A stretch of 64,000 nucleotides of DNA from Catellatospora tritici (GCF_019083965.1 NZ_JAHRCY010000006.1:62001-126000), one strand, 5' to 3'; numbered from the stretch's first letter, positions 18,801-27,624 are shown. A program made the numbers and translations. Notes: generated by a model from the letters alone, not told the origin.

Positions 18801-19223
18801 CTAGAGGTCAAGGATGACGGTGTTGGGGCCGTTGTTGACGCTTTCGACCAGCATGTGGGTGCGGAAGCGGCCGGTCTCGACGGTGGCGCGCCGGGCGCGC
18901 AGCGCCTCGACGAAGGCGGTGAACAGGGGCTCGGCGACCTCTGCGGGGGCCGCCGCCTGCCAGGTGGGGCGGCGGCCTTTGCGGGCGTCGCCGTACAGCG
19001 TGAACTGGCTGACCACCAGCAGCGGCGCGTCAATGTCGGAGGCGGAGCGCTCGCCATCGAGGATGCGCAGCTCGTACACCTTGCGGGCCATGGTCTCGAC
19101 CGTGGCCTGGGTGTCGCTGTGCGTGACGCCCAGCAGCACCAGCAGCCCGTCCTTGATCTCGCCCACGATCTCGTCCGCGACGGTCACCTTCGCCCGGCTG
19201 ACCGTCTGCACCACCGCTCGCAT
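18801..19223 (-). CDS. dtd: D-aminoacyl-tRNA deacylase
   Basis: 140 residues, the full length for DTD. It hydrolyses D-amino acids wrongly attached to tRNA. Hallmarks are the N-terminal [15 protein letters not shown], the catalytic-pocket motif [15 protein letters not shown], and the C-terminal NNGPNT motif (the family's NxGPxT) that supplies the cross-subunit Gly-cisPro. It is flanked on both sides by copies of the same palindromic repeat, as if carried in one cassette. Confidence 0.95.
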   Translation of the reverse strand: MRAVVQTVSRAKVTVADEIVGEIKDGLLVLLGVTHSDTQATVETMARKVYELRILDGERSASDIDAPLLVVSQFTLYGDARKGRRPTWQAAAPAEVAEPLFTAFVEALRARRATVETGRFRTHMLVESVNNGPNTVILDL

Positions 19224-19245
19224 CCCGCTACCCCCTAGCCGCCAT

Positions 19246-19306
19246 GTTGATCAGGAAGCTGTGCCAACGACACGCCGTCGAACCTTGCCACAAGTTCATG
19301 ATCGAC
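19246..19306. repeat. Dispersed palindromic repeat, copy C
   Basis: An imperfect inverted repeat (16 of 21 arm positions pair) with loop core GACACGCCGTCGAACC shared with copy A. Between dtd and the methyltransferase gene. Confidence 0.75.
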
Positions 19307-19319
19307 GGGAAGGAGGGGG

Positions 19320-20786
19320 CTAGCGGGGGGTGGGGAGGAGGATGCCGCGTTCTACCAGGTGGTCCAGGACGGGGAGGAGGGCTTGGGTGAGGTCGGGCAG
19401 GGGGGCGTCGTGGGCGGTGGCCAGGAGGTGGAGCTGGTCGGACAGGGGGAGGGCGCCGGTGGAACCGCTGACCAGGGCGAGGATCAGGGGGTCGATCTCC
19501 TCGGTCCAGCGGAGGCCTTCGGGGAGGGTGAGGTACTGGCGGTCCACGGCCCAGCCGTCGTCGCCGATGGTCGCCTCCTGACGCAGTTGCAGGCCGGGGG
19601 CGGTGCGGAAGCGGGTGGCGAGCAGGTCTTCGGCGGTACGGGAGTCCAGCCAGTCGCGGCGGGTGAACCACTCGGCGACGCGGTCGCCCAGGGGCGGCTG
19701 CACCTGCTGGCGCAGGTCCTCGCAGACCACGGTCGGGTCGGCCTTGCCACTGTGCCGGGCGGTGATCAGGCCGAAGCCGATCGCCTCGACGCCGTGCTCG
19801 GCGAACCAGTCGAGCCACTGCGCGGCCCGGTGCGCGTCGTGCCGCTCGCTGGCGTCGGCCAGCCACAGCCGTACATAGTCCAGCGGGTCGCTGACCTCGC
19901 GCTGGATCGCCCACACGTCCATGCCGGTGCCCGCGAACCAGCCCGCGACCCGGTCCTCCCAGTCCGCACCGGTCACGTGCACCCAGTTGGCCAGGAACTG
20001 CAGCGTGCCACCGGGGTTGAGCAGCGTCGGGGCGGCCGCGGCCAGTTCGGCGCAGATGCCGTCGCCGGCGCGGCCGGAGTCGCGGTACACGTGGGTGGCC
20101 GTGCCCGGCCCGACCACGAACGGCGGGTTGCTGACGACCAGGTCGAAGCTGCGGTCGGCGACCGGGGCGAGCATGTCCCCCTGCAGCAGCTCCCAGCTCA
20201 GCCCGTTGAGCGCGGCGGTGGTCGCGGCGAAGCGCAGCGCGCGCGGGGACAGGTCGGTCGCGGTGACCGAGGCGGCGTGCGTGCTCAGGTGCAGCGCCTG
20301 TACGCCGCAGCCGGTGCCGAGGTCGAGGGCGGTGCCGACCTTGGTGCGTACCGTGGCGGCGGCCAGGGTGGTGGAGGCGCCGCCGACGCCCAGCACGTGG
20401 TCGGCGGGCAGCTGGCGGCCGGGCTGGGCGGGCAGGTCGGACAGGACCCACCAGTCGCCGTACGGCTCCAGGTCGACGTTCGCGCGCACCCCGCCGTCCT
20501 CCAGCGCCACCATCCCGGCGGCGCGGGCCGCAGACAGCGGCAGTGGCGCCAGCGCCCGTGTGACGGCGAGCTCGGGTTCGGTGACGCTGCAGATGAACAG
20601 ACGGATCAGCGTGTCCAGCGGGTCGCCGGAGCCGGTGGCGCGCAGCGTGGCGCGGAAGTCGTGCCGGGCGGCGTCGGCGGTGGCGGCCGGTCCGAGGCGG
20701 GCGGCGATGCCGTCGGCGGTGAAGCCCGCGGCGGTCAGCGCCGTACGCAGGCGGTCGAGGTCAGCGGGCTCCAGCAGCGTCTGCAC
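19320..20786 (-). CDS. Class I SAM-dependent methyltransferase (N6-Gln/adenine type)
   Basis: About 488 residues. An N-terminal helical domain (~1-125) precedes a Rossmann methyltransferase core with motif I ALDLGTGCGVQALHL, acidic motif II VTATDLSPRA, and the catalytic motif NPPFVVG. NPPF is the HemK/RsmC/N6-adenine signature, so it probably methylates an amide or exocyclic amine in RNA or protein. A further ~200 residues of unknown function follow. Starts at 20786, 20801 (both GTG) or 20816 (ATG) are possible; I prefer 20786 because the last overlaps the divergent gene's start. Confidence 0.82.
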   Translation of the reverse strand: MQTLLEPADLDRLRTALTAAGFTADGIAARLGPAATADAARHDFRATLRATGSGDPLDTLIRLFICSVTEPELAVTRALAPLPLSAARAAGMVALEDGGVRANVDLEPYGDWWVLSDLPAQPGRQLPADHVLGVGGASTTLAAATVRTKVGTALDLGTGCGVQALHLSTHAASVTATDLSPRALRFAATTAALNGLSWELLQGDMLAPVADRSFDLVVSNPPFVVGPGTATHVYRDSGRAGDGICAELAAAAPTLLNPGGTLQFLANWVHVTGADWEDRVAGWFAGTGMDVWAIQREVSDPLDYVRLWLADASERHDAHRAAQWLDWFAEHGVEAIGFGLITARHSGKADPTVVCEDLRQQVQPPLGDRVAEWFTRRDWLDSRTAEDLLATRFRTAPGLQLRQEATIGDDGWAVDRQYLTLPEGLRWTEEIDPLILALVSGSTGALPLSDQLHLLATAHDAPLPDLTQALLPVLDHLVERGILLPTPR

Positions 20787-20801
20787 TCTGACATCGTGCA
20801 C

Positions 20802-20807
20802 TAGTGT
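20802..20807 (+). promoter_or_regulatory. Leaderless -10 element (TAGTGT)
   Basis: TAGTGT ends seven bases before the ATG at 20815, with no Shine-Dalgarno site, which fits a leaderless transcript of the VanZ-like gene. Confidence 0.55.
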
Positions 20808-20814
20808 CCTGCGC

Positions 20815-21378
20815 ATGATGCAGCAGCTCTGGCAGCGCTGGCACGTCGTGTGGATCACGATGGTGGCGCTGGCCCCACTCATGCTGCTCACGATCGCGAC
20901 GCTGACGCGGCTGCGGGTGCGCGGCGGGCTCGACCCGGTCCAGGCCCGGCGTCGCTCGCTCGCCGAGGTGCTCGCGGTCGCGGGCACCATTCCGTGGGTA
21001 TGGATGATCATGACGCCGGTGCAGGTGCCGCCCGACTTCGTCCGGGTGTACCTGATCCCGCTCAGCGACCTGCGCGTGCAGATGATCCAGCCGATCGGCT
21101 TCATCGTGCCGCAGATCGTCGGCAACCTGCTGGTGCTGTTCGCGCTCGGGGCCGGTGCGCCGGTGCGCGCGGCGGTGTTCGCCACCCCGTGGCGGCTGTT
21201 CGCGCTGGGCGCCGCGTGTTCGTTCGTGCTGGAGGTGGTTCAGCACCTGTTCGTCAGCGGCCGCGTGTTCAGCGTCGACGACATCCTGGTCAACGCGCTG
21301 GGCTGCCTGCTCGGCGGCCTGGCCACCCGCCGCTGGTGGGCCACTGCCGTACCCGAACGGGCGGCGGCCCTGCGGTGA
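20815..21378 (+). CDS. VanZ-like membrane protein
   Basis: About 187 residues with four to five membrane helices: VWITMVALAPLMLLTIATL, AEVLAVAGTIPWVWMI, IVPQIVGNLLVLFALGA, LFALGAACSFVLEVVQHLF. The VanZ signature is the helix-loop EVVQHLFVSGRVFSVDDILVNALGCLLGG, with conserved Glu, Gln and Asp. VanZ of the vancomycin cluster raises teicoplanin resistance; the role of these stand-alone homologues is unknown. Two adjacent ATGs (20815, 20818) are both usable. Confidence 0.82.
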   Translation: MMQQLWQRWHVVWITMVALAPLMLLTIATLTRLRVRGGLDPVQARRRSLAEVLAVAGTIPWVWMIMTPVQVPPDFVRVYLIPLSDLRVQMIQPIGFIVPQIVGNLLVLFALGAGAPVRAAVFATPWRLFALGAACSFVLEVVQHLFVSGRVFSVDDILVNALGCLLGGLATRRWWATAVPERAAALR

Positions 21379-21384
21379 GACCAC

Positions 21385-21413
21385 GGGCCGCACCGGCGAC
21401 GCCGGTGCGGCCC
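21385..21413. terminator. Hairpin terminator
   Basis: A 13-bp perfect stem with a three-base loop (GAC), six bases after the VanZ-like stop and before the convergent LamG gene. Confidence 0.75.
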
Positions 21414-21421
21414 GACCGGCC

Positions 21422-22795
21422 TTACTGGAGTGCGTGCTGGCAGATCGAAGCCGAGGACAGGGTCCGCTGGCGGGCGTACACGTCGTCGATCATGCCGAGC
21501 CAGCTCTCGCCCCCGGCGGCGCGGCCGAGGGTGAAGGGGCCGGTCGCCGCGGTGGCCGTCGTACGGGTCACCGTGCTCTGCTCGCCGCCGCAGTCCCAGC
21601 CGCCGCCGACGTAGACGGTCAGCTGCGCGGTGATCGCGTCGTAGGACGCCGCGAGCTCCCGCCACTCGCCGACCGTGGGCGGCATGGCCCCGGACGCGCA
21701 GGCGGTCGTCGGAGCGCCGCCAGCTTCGTCGACGACCCCGAAGCACCAGGCGCCGACCCCGGCGTCGTAGTACAGCTTGAAGCCGGTGCCGTCGGCACCC
21801 TCCTGGCTGAGCACGGTGCGGTTGCCGTCCAGGCTGGCCGGGTTCACCCAGGCCTGCACGGTGAAGCTGCCGGCGGGGTCGAGCACCGGCCCGGCCGTGG
21901 TCACGGCGCCGGGGGCGCCGAACACCACGCCACCCGACCCGTCCACGTACCCGGTGCCGAAGGCGGCCCCGCCCGACAGGGTGGCGTCAGCCGACATCGT
22001 GCCGGAGTCGGCCGCGGTCGAGCCGCCGGTCTCGTCCAGCCTCCAGTAGGCGTACCGCAGCGGCGGCGGGCTGACCCAGAACTGGTAGCGGGTGGTGTCG
22101 CTGACGTTGCCGGCCGGGTCGATCGCCTGCACGTTGACGACTCTCACCCCGTCTTTGGGGGGCGTGAGCTGCACCGTCGCGGTGCGCTCGCCGGTGCCGC
22201 CCGCCGGTGTCACCGTGTTGGAACCGTAGTCGAGGTCCCAGAAGAACGCGGCGGTGTCGGCCGAGGCCGTGGTGAAGGTGAACTCGCCCGGGGTGCCGAG
22301 CACGGCCCCCCACTGCCGCTCCGGATACTGCTCGGACCAGACCGACACCGGCTGCGGCCGGTCGGTGTCCACGGTGAGCAGCTGCCACGGCGTCCAGCCG
22401 CTGTGCCGACCCTGGGCGTCGTAGGCCCGAGCCCGCCACTGGTACGTCGCGCCGCCGGTCAGGGCCGACTCCGGCACCCGCCAGTCGACCTCACGCGGCA
22501 CCGGCAGCGGGGCGAGGTCGCCGGTGACGACCGTGGTCGACTTCTTGCCCGCCGTCCGCACCTCGATCTGTGCGCCGAGTTCGCGTCCGGCGGGCCCGGT
22601 CAGGCCGAGCAGCACCGTCGGCGTGGTGGTGCGCAGCTGCGCGGGCGAGGCGCAGGCCAGGTAGCACTCGTACCCGCTGAACGGCCGCACCGAGGGCAGC
22701 GCCACCGGCACCGGCCCGGCCGCGGCGGGCAGCGCGGCCGCGACGGACAGGCCCACTCCGCACAGTGCGGTTAGGACATGTCTTGATCTGATCAT
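21422..22795 (-). CDS. Secreted LamG/concanavalin-like domain protein
   Basis: 457 residues with a signal peptide (RHVLTALCGVGLSVAAALPAAAG). Two fibronectin-III-like or Ig-like segments follow (~50-150 with ATYQWRARAYDAQGRHSGWTPW; ~150-250 with VVNVQAIDPAGNVSDTTRYQFWV). A LamG-type jelly roll fills ~255-455 (YWRLDETGGSTAADSGT, FTVQAWVNPASLDGNRTVLSQ, WRELAASYDAITAQLTVYV, MIDDVYARQRTLS). Such modules bind sugars or proteins outside the cell. No catalytic domain is seen, so it is probably an adhesin or scaffold rather than an enzyme. Monocistronic. Confidence 0.82.
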   Translation of the reverse strand: MIRSRHVLTALCGVGLSVAAALPAAAGPVPVALPSVRPFSGYECYLACASPAQLRTTTPTVLLGLTGPAGRELGAQIEVRTAGKKSTTVVTGDLAPLPVPREVDWRVPESALTGGATYQWRARAYDAQGRHSGWTPWQLLTVDTDRPQPVSVWSEQYPERQWGAVLGTPGEFTFTTASADTAAFFWDLDYGSNTVTPAGGTGERTATVQLTPPKDGVRVVNVQAIDPAGNVSDTTRYQFWVSPPPLRYAYWRLDETGGSTAADSGTMSADATLSGGAAFGTGYVDGSGGVVFGAPGAVTTAGPVLDPAGSFTVQAWVNPASLDGNRTVLSQEGADGTGFKLYYDAGVGAWCFGVVDEAGGAPTTACASGAMPPTVGEWRELAASYDAITAQLTVYVGGGWDCGGEQSTVTRTTATAATGPFTLGRAAGGESWLGMIDDVYARQRTLSSASICQHALQ

Positions 22796-22906
22796 GGTTC
22801 AACCCCGTTTCGATGATCTTCCCCGCGCCAAGCTACGGAGCGGCCGTGAGGCGGTCAATGGGCCTGTCGGCCGTACCCGTCCCGCTGGTCTGGCAGGCTG
22901 TAGGGC

Positions 22907-23488
22907 ATGACGAAGCTGTGGCTGGCGCAGGAGTCCGACGCGGACAGACTGCTCGCCGAGGACCCGTTCGCGCTGATCCTCGGGATGCTCCTCGATCAAC
23001 AGCAGCCGCTGGAGAAGGCGTTCAAGGGGCCGTACCTGCTGGCGCAGCGGATGGGGGTGTCCCGGCTCGACCCAGCCGAGATCGCCGCGTACGACCCGGA
23101 GCGCTTCGCCGCCATCTACGCGACCCCGCCCGCCATCCACCGCTTCCCCGGCTCGATGGCCGAGCGCAGCCAGAAGCTGGCCAAGGCGATCGTCGACGAC
23201 TACGACGGCGACACCGCCACGCTGTGGACCGGGGCCAGGGACGGCAAGGACCTGCTCAAGCGCCTCGGGGACCTGCCCGGCTTCGGCAAGATGAAGGCGC
23301 AGATCTTCACCGCGCTGCTGGGCAAGCAGTTCGACGTGCAGCCGCAGGGCTGGCGCGAGGCGGCCGGAGCGTACGGCGAGGAGGGCTCGCTGCGCTCGGT
23401 CGCCGACATCGTCGACGCCCCCTCGCTGGCCAAGGTGCGCGAGTTCAAGAAGCAGATGAAGGCTGATGCCAAGGCCGCGAAGGGCTAG
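22907..23488 (+). CDS. HhH-GPD-family base-excision DNA glycosylase
   Basis: 193 residues. The opening WLAQESDADRLLAEDPFALILGMLLDQQ corresponds to the small actinobacterial HhH-GPD glycosylase subfamily. The helix-hairpin-helix is LKRLGDLPGFGKMKAQIF, with the conserved LPGFG hairpin. No C-terminal 4Fe-4S cysteines are present, unlike endonuclease III. It removes damaged bases from DNA, but lesion specificity is unknown. No ribosome-binding site is seen; CAGGCT lies seven bases before the ATG, suggesting a leaderless mRNA. Confidence 0.82.
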   Translation: MTKLWLAQESDADRLLAEDPFALILGMLLDQQQPLEKAFKGPYLLAQRMGVSRLDPAEIAAYDPERFAAIYATPPAIHRFPGSMAERSQKLAKAIVDDYDGDTATLWTGARDGKDLLKRLGDLPGFGKMKAQIFTALLGKQFDVQPQGWREAAGAYGEEGSLRSVADIVDAPSLAKVREFKKQMKADAKAAKG

Positions 23489-23521
23489 CCGCGAAAGAGG
23501 CTGTGCCAGGGCCGCGAAGGG

Positions 23522-24967
23522 CTAGTCGTACGCGGCGAGCAGGTCCTCGGGGCCGAGCGTGCGGATGCCGGGCAGGTTGCCGACGACGCGCGACACCGCG
23601 AGCAGCGGCGTCTGTGCGTCGGCGCCCGGCAACCGGCGCCGATGGGCGACCAGCTCGCCCAGGTCGTGCACGTCGAATGGGCGCTGCTCCAGCCATTTGA
23701 TCGAGCCGACCATGGTGATCTGCTTGGCGACCGGTTCACGGTCGGCGCCGACCAGGTCGATCTCGACGTCGTTGGTGCGGGTCCAGTACCCGCCCACGAC
23801 GGCGGGGGACCCGGGCAACTCTCCGCTGGGCAGCCGGTGCAGCGCCTCGCGCACCAGCGGTTCGACCGCGCGCCCGCGCCAGGTGGTCCAGCCGCTCCGG
23901 ATGCGGGCCAGCACCAGGTCGCCCCGGCCGCGTTCGATCTCGGGCAGGTGCGGGCCGACGAAGGCCAGCCAGAAGCGGAGGTGCGGATCGGCGACGGCGT
24001 AGCGGGTCTCCCGCGAGGGCTGCGTCGACAGCGGCAAGGCCGAGGCGACGACCCGCTTGGTGGCGAGCAGGTTGAGGGCACGGGTCAGCGAGGCCTTGGG
24101 GATCTCACCGGCCGCCAGGGCGATGCGGGTGTACGTGCGTTCGCCCGCCCCGATGGCCCCCAACACCAGCCGGGCCTGCGAGTCGGGCGGGAACTCGGCC
24201 GCCAGCGCCCGCTCGCCGCTCACCACCAGCGCCGAGGTCGGATCGGCGACCGCTGCGGCCAGGTAGTCCAGCACCCCGGCGCCGTCCCGCCACTCGTCGA
24301 GCACCAACGGCAGCCCGCCGGAGACCAGGTAGGCGTCGACGGCTTCGGCGGCGCGGACGCCGAGCATCCGCCCGACCTCGGCCGGGTTGAGCGGGGGCAC
24401 CACCATCTCGGTGGCGCGCTGGTGGAACGGGCGCCCGTACTCGTTGAGCGCCTCCATCATGGCCAGGTCGGAGCCGATGCAGACGAGCAGCACCGGCAGC
24501 CGGGACAGTTCGCGGTCGAACAGCTTCTGCAACGTGCCCTCGAACCCCGGATCGGTCGCCATCAGGTACGGCATCTCGTCGAGCACGACGATGCTCGGCC
24601 CGTCGGCGGGCAGCGCGGTGGCCAGCAGCCGCAGCGCGGCGTCCCAGCTCCCGGGGGTCTGGTCGGTGAACAACCCCGCGCCGGGCAGGTCGGACTCGCG
24701 GGCGGCCTCGACGAACAGCCGCAGGTCGGCTTCGACCGAAGGCTGTGCGGAGGCGGTGAAGTACAGGTGCGGCACGCCGCTGCGCCCGGCGAACTCCTCG
24801 ACCAGCCGGGACTTGCCGACCCGGCGCCGCCCGCGCATCAGCAGCGCCCGGCCGGGTCTGCCGGTGCGGCCGCCCTCGCGCACCCGGTCGAGCTGCCGCC
24901 GCAGCGCCGCGAGCTCACGCGCGCGCCCCACGAAGCCGTCCACCGCGTCTCCGTCCACCCGTAACAT
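23522..24967 (-). CDS. AAA/STAND-type ATPase with C-terminal DUF234 nuclease-like domain
   Basis: 481 residues. Walker A is GRRRVGKS (46-53), Walker B is SIVVLDE (125-131), followed by a sensor-like LLVCIGSD. After a winged-helix region (~290-330, GERTYTRIALAAGEIPKASLTRAL), residues ~380-440 match DUF234, a PD-(D/E)xK-like fold (TNDVEIDLVGADREPV, then SIKW). This family ('archaeal ATPase') is abundant in archaea and scattered in bacteria and has no settled role. A perfect palindrome touches its start codon, suggesting autoregulation. It converges with the glycosylase gene. Confidence 0.85.
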   Translation of the reverse strand: MLRVDGDAVDGFVGRARELAALRRQLDRVREGGRTGRPGRALLMRGRRRVGKSRLVEEFAGRSGVPHLYFTASAQPSVEADLRLFVEAARESDLPGAGLFTDQTPGSWDAALRLLATALPADGPSIVVLDEMPYLMATDPGFEGTLQKLFDRELSRLPVLLVCIGSDLAMMEALNEYGRPFHQRATEMVVPPLNPAEVGRMLGVRAAEAVDAYLVSGGLPLVLDEWRDGAGVLDYLAAAVADPTSALVVSGERALAAEFPPDSQARLVLGAIGAGERTYTRIALAAGEIPKASLTRALNLLATKRVVASALPLSTQPSRETRYAVADPHLRFWLAFVGPHLPEIERGRGDLVLARIRSGWTTWRGRAVEPLVREALHRLPSGELPGSPAVVGGYWTRTNDVEIDLVGADREPVAKQITMVGSIKWLEQRPFDVHDLGELVAHRRRLPGADAQTPLLAVSRVVGNLPGIRTLGPEDLLAAYD

Positions 24968-24985
24968 GGTTCCAAGTTTGGAACC
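24968..24985. promoter_or_regulatory. Operator-like palindrome abutting the ATPase start codon
   Basis: GGTTCCAA-GT-TTGGAACC: eight-base perfect arms with a two-base centre, directly next to the ATG at 24967 where a Shine-Dalgarno site would normally be. It could be a repressor site or a hairpin controlling translation. Confidence 0.6.
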
Positions 24986-25105
24986 CTCATCCGTGAGCGT
25001 ATCAAGATTGAGCCCTGCCAGCCGACCGGAGCGGGCCAGGAGAAGTCGGGTCCGGGCAGGTCAGCCGCGCCTAGCGTGAACCGCGTCAAGGGAAGGAGTC
25101 CGCTG

Positions 25106-25984
25106 GTGCTGGAACGGCTCAACCAGGCCATGGAGCACATCGAGGCCAACCTCGACCGCGAGATCGACGCGGCCGAGCTGGCGCGGATCGCCACGACGTC
25201 GGAGTACCACTTCCGGCGGCTGTTCTCGGCCCTGGCCGGGATCGGCCTATCGGAGTACGTGCGCCGGCGCCGGATGACCGTGGCCGGGGCCGAGGTCCTG
25301 TCGGGGCAGCGGACGCTGCTCGACATCGCGGTGCGCTACGGCTACGGCTCGGGCGAGGCGTTCGCGCGCGCGTTCAAGGCCGTGCACGGCGTCGGGCCGG
25401 GTGAGGCGCGCCGGGACGGGGCGGTGCTGCGCGCGTACCCGCGGATGTCCTTCCGGCTCATCGTGGAAGGGAGTGGCACCATGCGATATCGGGTGGTGGA
25501 GAAGGAGCGGTTCCAGCTGGTCGGCCTGAAGGCGCGGGTCCCGCTGGTGCACGAGGGGATGAACCCGGCGATCGTGGCGTTCCTGAAGGGGATTCCGAAG
25601 GAGACGACCGCGCGGATCGAGGCGCTGAGCGACCAGGAGCCGAGCGGGATCGTCAACGTCAGCGCCGGGCTGGGCGAGGACCGGTCCGAGGGCACCGAGC
25701 TGGACTACTGGCACGGGGTGGTGACCGGCGCGGACGTGCCCGAGGACCTGGCGGCGCTGCCGGTGGCGGCGGGCACGTGGGCGGTGTTCGAGAGCTCGGG
25801 GCCGTTCCCGCAGGCGCTGCAGCATCTGTGGCGGGATGTGTTCACGCAGTGGTTCCCGTCCAACCCGTACCGCAGCAGGCCCGGTCCGGAGATGGTGCGG
25901 ACCAGGATCTCAACCGACGGCACACAGGCCGACGCGCAGCTGTGGATCCCGGTGGAGCGGGCGGACGGCGACCCGCACCGCTGA
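25106..25984 (+). CDS. AraC-family regulator with GyrI-like effector domain
   Basis: 292 residues from GTG 25106, chosen because AAGGGAAGGAG lies seven bases before it; GTG 25076 has no such site. The N-terminal ~100 residues are a double helix-turn-helix AraC domain (LARIATTSEYHFRRLFSALAG and LLDIAVRYGYGSGEAFARAFKAVHG). The rest is a GyrI/SHS2-type ligand-binding domain (MRYRVVEKERFQLVGLKARV, WAVFESSGPFPQALQHLW), as in Rob and BmrR. Such proteins sense small amphipathic molecules. It diverges from the ATPase gene, but its target genes are unknown. Confidence 0.88.
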   Translation: MLERLNQAMEHIEANLDREIDAAELARIATTSEYHFRRLFSALAGIGLSEYVRRRRMTVAGAEVLSGQRTLLDIAVRYGYGSGEAFARAFKAVHGVGPGEARRDGAVLRAYPRMSFRLIVEGSGTMRYRVVEKERFQLVGLKARVPLVHEGMNPAIVAFLKGIPKETTARIEALSDQEPSGIVNVSAGLGEDRSEGTELDYWHGVVTGADVPEDLAALPVAAGTWAVFESSGPFPQALQHLWRDVFTQWFPSNPYRSRPGPEMVRTRISTDGTQADAQLWIPVERADGDPHR

Positions 25985-26039
25985 CGAGTTGGCCCAAACC
26001 ATCCGTTCGGTGGCTGGAAGCCGCGCCTACCTTTAGCAG

Positions 26040-26085
26040 GACGCATGAGGGCCCCGACGGCATGGTGCCCGGGGCCCTCTGCGTC
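26040..26085. terminator. Hairpin terminator
   Basis: Two nested stems (nine pairs AGGGCCCCG/CGGGGCCCT and six outer pairs GACGCA/TGCGTC) between the AraC gene and the convergent methyltransferase, whose last codons it overlaps. Confidence 0.65.
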
Positions 26086-26695
26086 ACGATGCCCGTCTCG
26101 CTCGCATCAGAAAGGTGGGTTGTCCGCGCTCGACGCCGGGCGGCGGGTCGATCACCAGGTGCTCGATGGCCCCGAACCCGTGCGTGTCCAGGCGGTCGCC
26201 CCATTCGTCGGGCTCCAGGTCCCAGCGGGCGAGCGCGGATACCCCGTTCATCGGGGACCACGAGAACGCGAGCGTGCCGCGTAGCCGGCGATGGATCGCC
26301 GGGAGGAGGACGTCGGGGTCGACGAACCACAGCGCCCCGAACACCGAGTACGCCGCATCGAAGGGCTCCTCGCCATCGCCGTCCTCCAGGAAGGCGACCG
26401 CGTCGCCGAGGACCACCCGAAGGTCGGGCCACCGGGTCCGGGCCTGAGCCACCTGCAGAGCCGATACGTCGACTCCGACCCCGTGGTGTCCTGTCGAATG
26501 CACATGGGCCAGGTTCCCGCCCTTGCCGCACCCGAGGTCGAGCACCCGGGACCCACGTTCGAGGTTCAGCACTTCGAGGCCGGGGCCATGGTCCGGGTAC
26601 TGGGTCCAGTTGAACCAGGTGCCGGCCCCGACGGCGTTCACGAGTCGACGAGGCGGGCGCGCCTGCGCGTACCGGTCCCAGTGCTCAGATCCCAT
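26084..26695 (-). CDS. Class I SAM-dependent methyltransferase
   Basis: 203 residues. Motif I is RVLDLGCGKGGNLAHV, motif II VGVDVSALQVAQAR, and the acidic motif LRVVLGDAVAFL. The opening (EHWDRYAQARPPRRLVNAVGAGTWFNWTQ) resembles small-molecule methyltransferases of actinomycetes. The substrate is unknown; this general type modifies secondary metabolites or cofactors. It lies 20 bases downstream of the next minus-strand gene and may be co-transcribed with it. Confidence 0.82.
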   Translation of the reverse strand: MGSEHWDRYAQARPPRRLVNAVGAGTWFNWTQYPDHGPGLEVLNLERGSRVLDLGCGKGGNLAHVHSTGHHGVGVDVSALQVAQARTRWPDLRVVLGDAVAFLEDGDGEEPFDAAYSVFGALWFVDPDVLLPAIHRRLRGTLAFSWSPMNGVSALARWDLEPDEWGDRLDTHGFGAIEHLVIDPPPGVERGQPTFLMRARRAS

Positions 26696-26715
26696 GGCCC
26701 CAGCCTTTCATCCGT

Positions 26716-27099
26716 CTACTTCGGGCTGTCGTGGCAGCCCTGGTAGCACTGCGTGCACTCGGTTGCGCTCAGCACCGGCCAGAACTCCAGGTCGACTTCG
26801 TGGCCCGCTGCCGCGATCGCGGCGACCGTTCGGGACCGGATCTCGTTGCCCACCTCAGGAAGCCGGGGGTCGTGCTCGCGCTCGTCCTCCGGGATGTGAT
26901 GGATGTAGCGACCGGCGATCTTGTGGCAGAAGTCGGTGTAGTCGACGGTGCGGACGATGAACGCGTGCCAGAACTGGTCGACGGTGTGCGACGGACCCAG
27001 CGGCTCCGACGCCACCGCACAGGCCGCGAGGAAACCGGCCAGTTGGGTGACGCCCCGACGGCTGAAGTCGTCGCTCCACGTCGGCAAGTGCTTCTGCAC
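26716..27099 (-). CDS. Small His/Cys-rich protein (GRDP-like)
   Basis: 127 residues with a striking His-rich core: TVDQFWHAFIVRTVDYTDFCHKIAGRYIHHIPED, and a C-terminal CTQCYQGC. The spacing WHAFI..Y..FC...G.YIHH resembles the 'glycine-rich domain-containing protein-like' (GRDP) family known in plants, fungi and some bacteria. The role is unknown; the His and Cys clusters could bind metal. The only in-frame start is GTG 27099; an in-frame stop lies just upstream. Confidence 0.6.
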   Translation of the reverse strand: MQKHLPTWSDDFSRRGVTQLAGFLAACAVASEPLGPSHTVDQFWHAFIVRTVDYTDFCHKIAGRYIHHIPEDEREHDPRLPEVGNEIRSRTVAAIAAAGHEVDLEFWPVLSATECTQCYQGCHDSPK

Positions 27100-27151
27100 G
27101 TCCTTGACCAGTAGCGCCTAAGTGAAAGAGCTTCCCCGGCGGGCGGCGGGG

Positions 27152-27622
27152 TCAGGGCACGTAGTCGTCGTCCAGGCTGGTGACCAGGAGCGATTCGGCG
27201 GGGTAGAACCCGGCCCGCCGGTAGAACGGCACCGAGCGCTGCGAGGGGCTGAGCAGTACCCGGACCAGCTTCTCGGCTCGGGCGTAGGCCAGTAGGGCGT
27301 CCATCATGGCCGCGCCCGCGCCCGCGTCGCGGTGTGCGGGCAGCACGAAGGCGTTGCTGAGGTACCCCCATCGTCCGGCCGGGAAGCCGGGCTTCGGCAT
27401 GCGGGTGAAGATCACCAGGTTCACCATGCCGATCGCCGTGCCGTCGAGTTCGGCCAGCCAGAACACGCGGTGGCCCGACTCGGCGGCGTACCAGGCGGTG
27501 AACTGGGCGTCGAAGTCGGGATCGTCGGTCCCGTGCTGCTCGGCGGTCCAGGCCCGGCGCAGCGAGATCAGCGCCGCCACGTCGTCGGGTCCCGCCTGTC
27601 GTACCGTCACCGTCGCCGTCAT
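27152..27622 (-). CDS. GNAT-family N-acetyltransferase
   Basis: 156 residues with one GNAT fold: N-terminal TVRQAGPDDVAALISLRRAW, central strand YLSNAFVLPAHRDAGAGAAMMDALLAYA (the acetyl-CoA loop RDAGAG is slightly degenerate against RxxGxG/A), and C-terminal SPSQRSVPFYRRAGFYP. Substrate unknown. It begins two bases after the mazF-like stop, so the three genes antitoxin-toxin-GNAT form one minus-strand operon. A frame extending to 27769 is a shadow of mazF. Confidence 0.85.
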   Translation of the reverse strand: MTATVTVRQAGPDDVAALISLRRAWTAEQHGTDDPDFDAQFTAWYAAESGHRVFWLAELDGTAIGMVNLVIFTRMPKPGFPAGRWGYLSNAFVLPAHRDAGAGAAMMDALLAYARAEKLVRVLLSPSQRSVPFYRRAGFYPAESLLVTSLDDDYVP

Positions 27623-27624
27623 GA

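Noticed and set aside
23473..23525. 16-base direct repeat GGCCGCGAAGGGCTAG at two convergent stops
   Set aside because: It is short and probably a chance or local duplication around the stop codons; no further copies were found.
24968..25105. tRNA or small RNA gene in the divergent gap
   Set aside because: No cloverleaf fits; the only structure is the palindrome reported separately.
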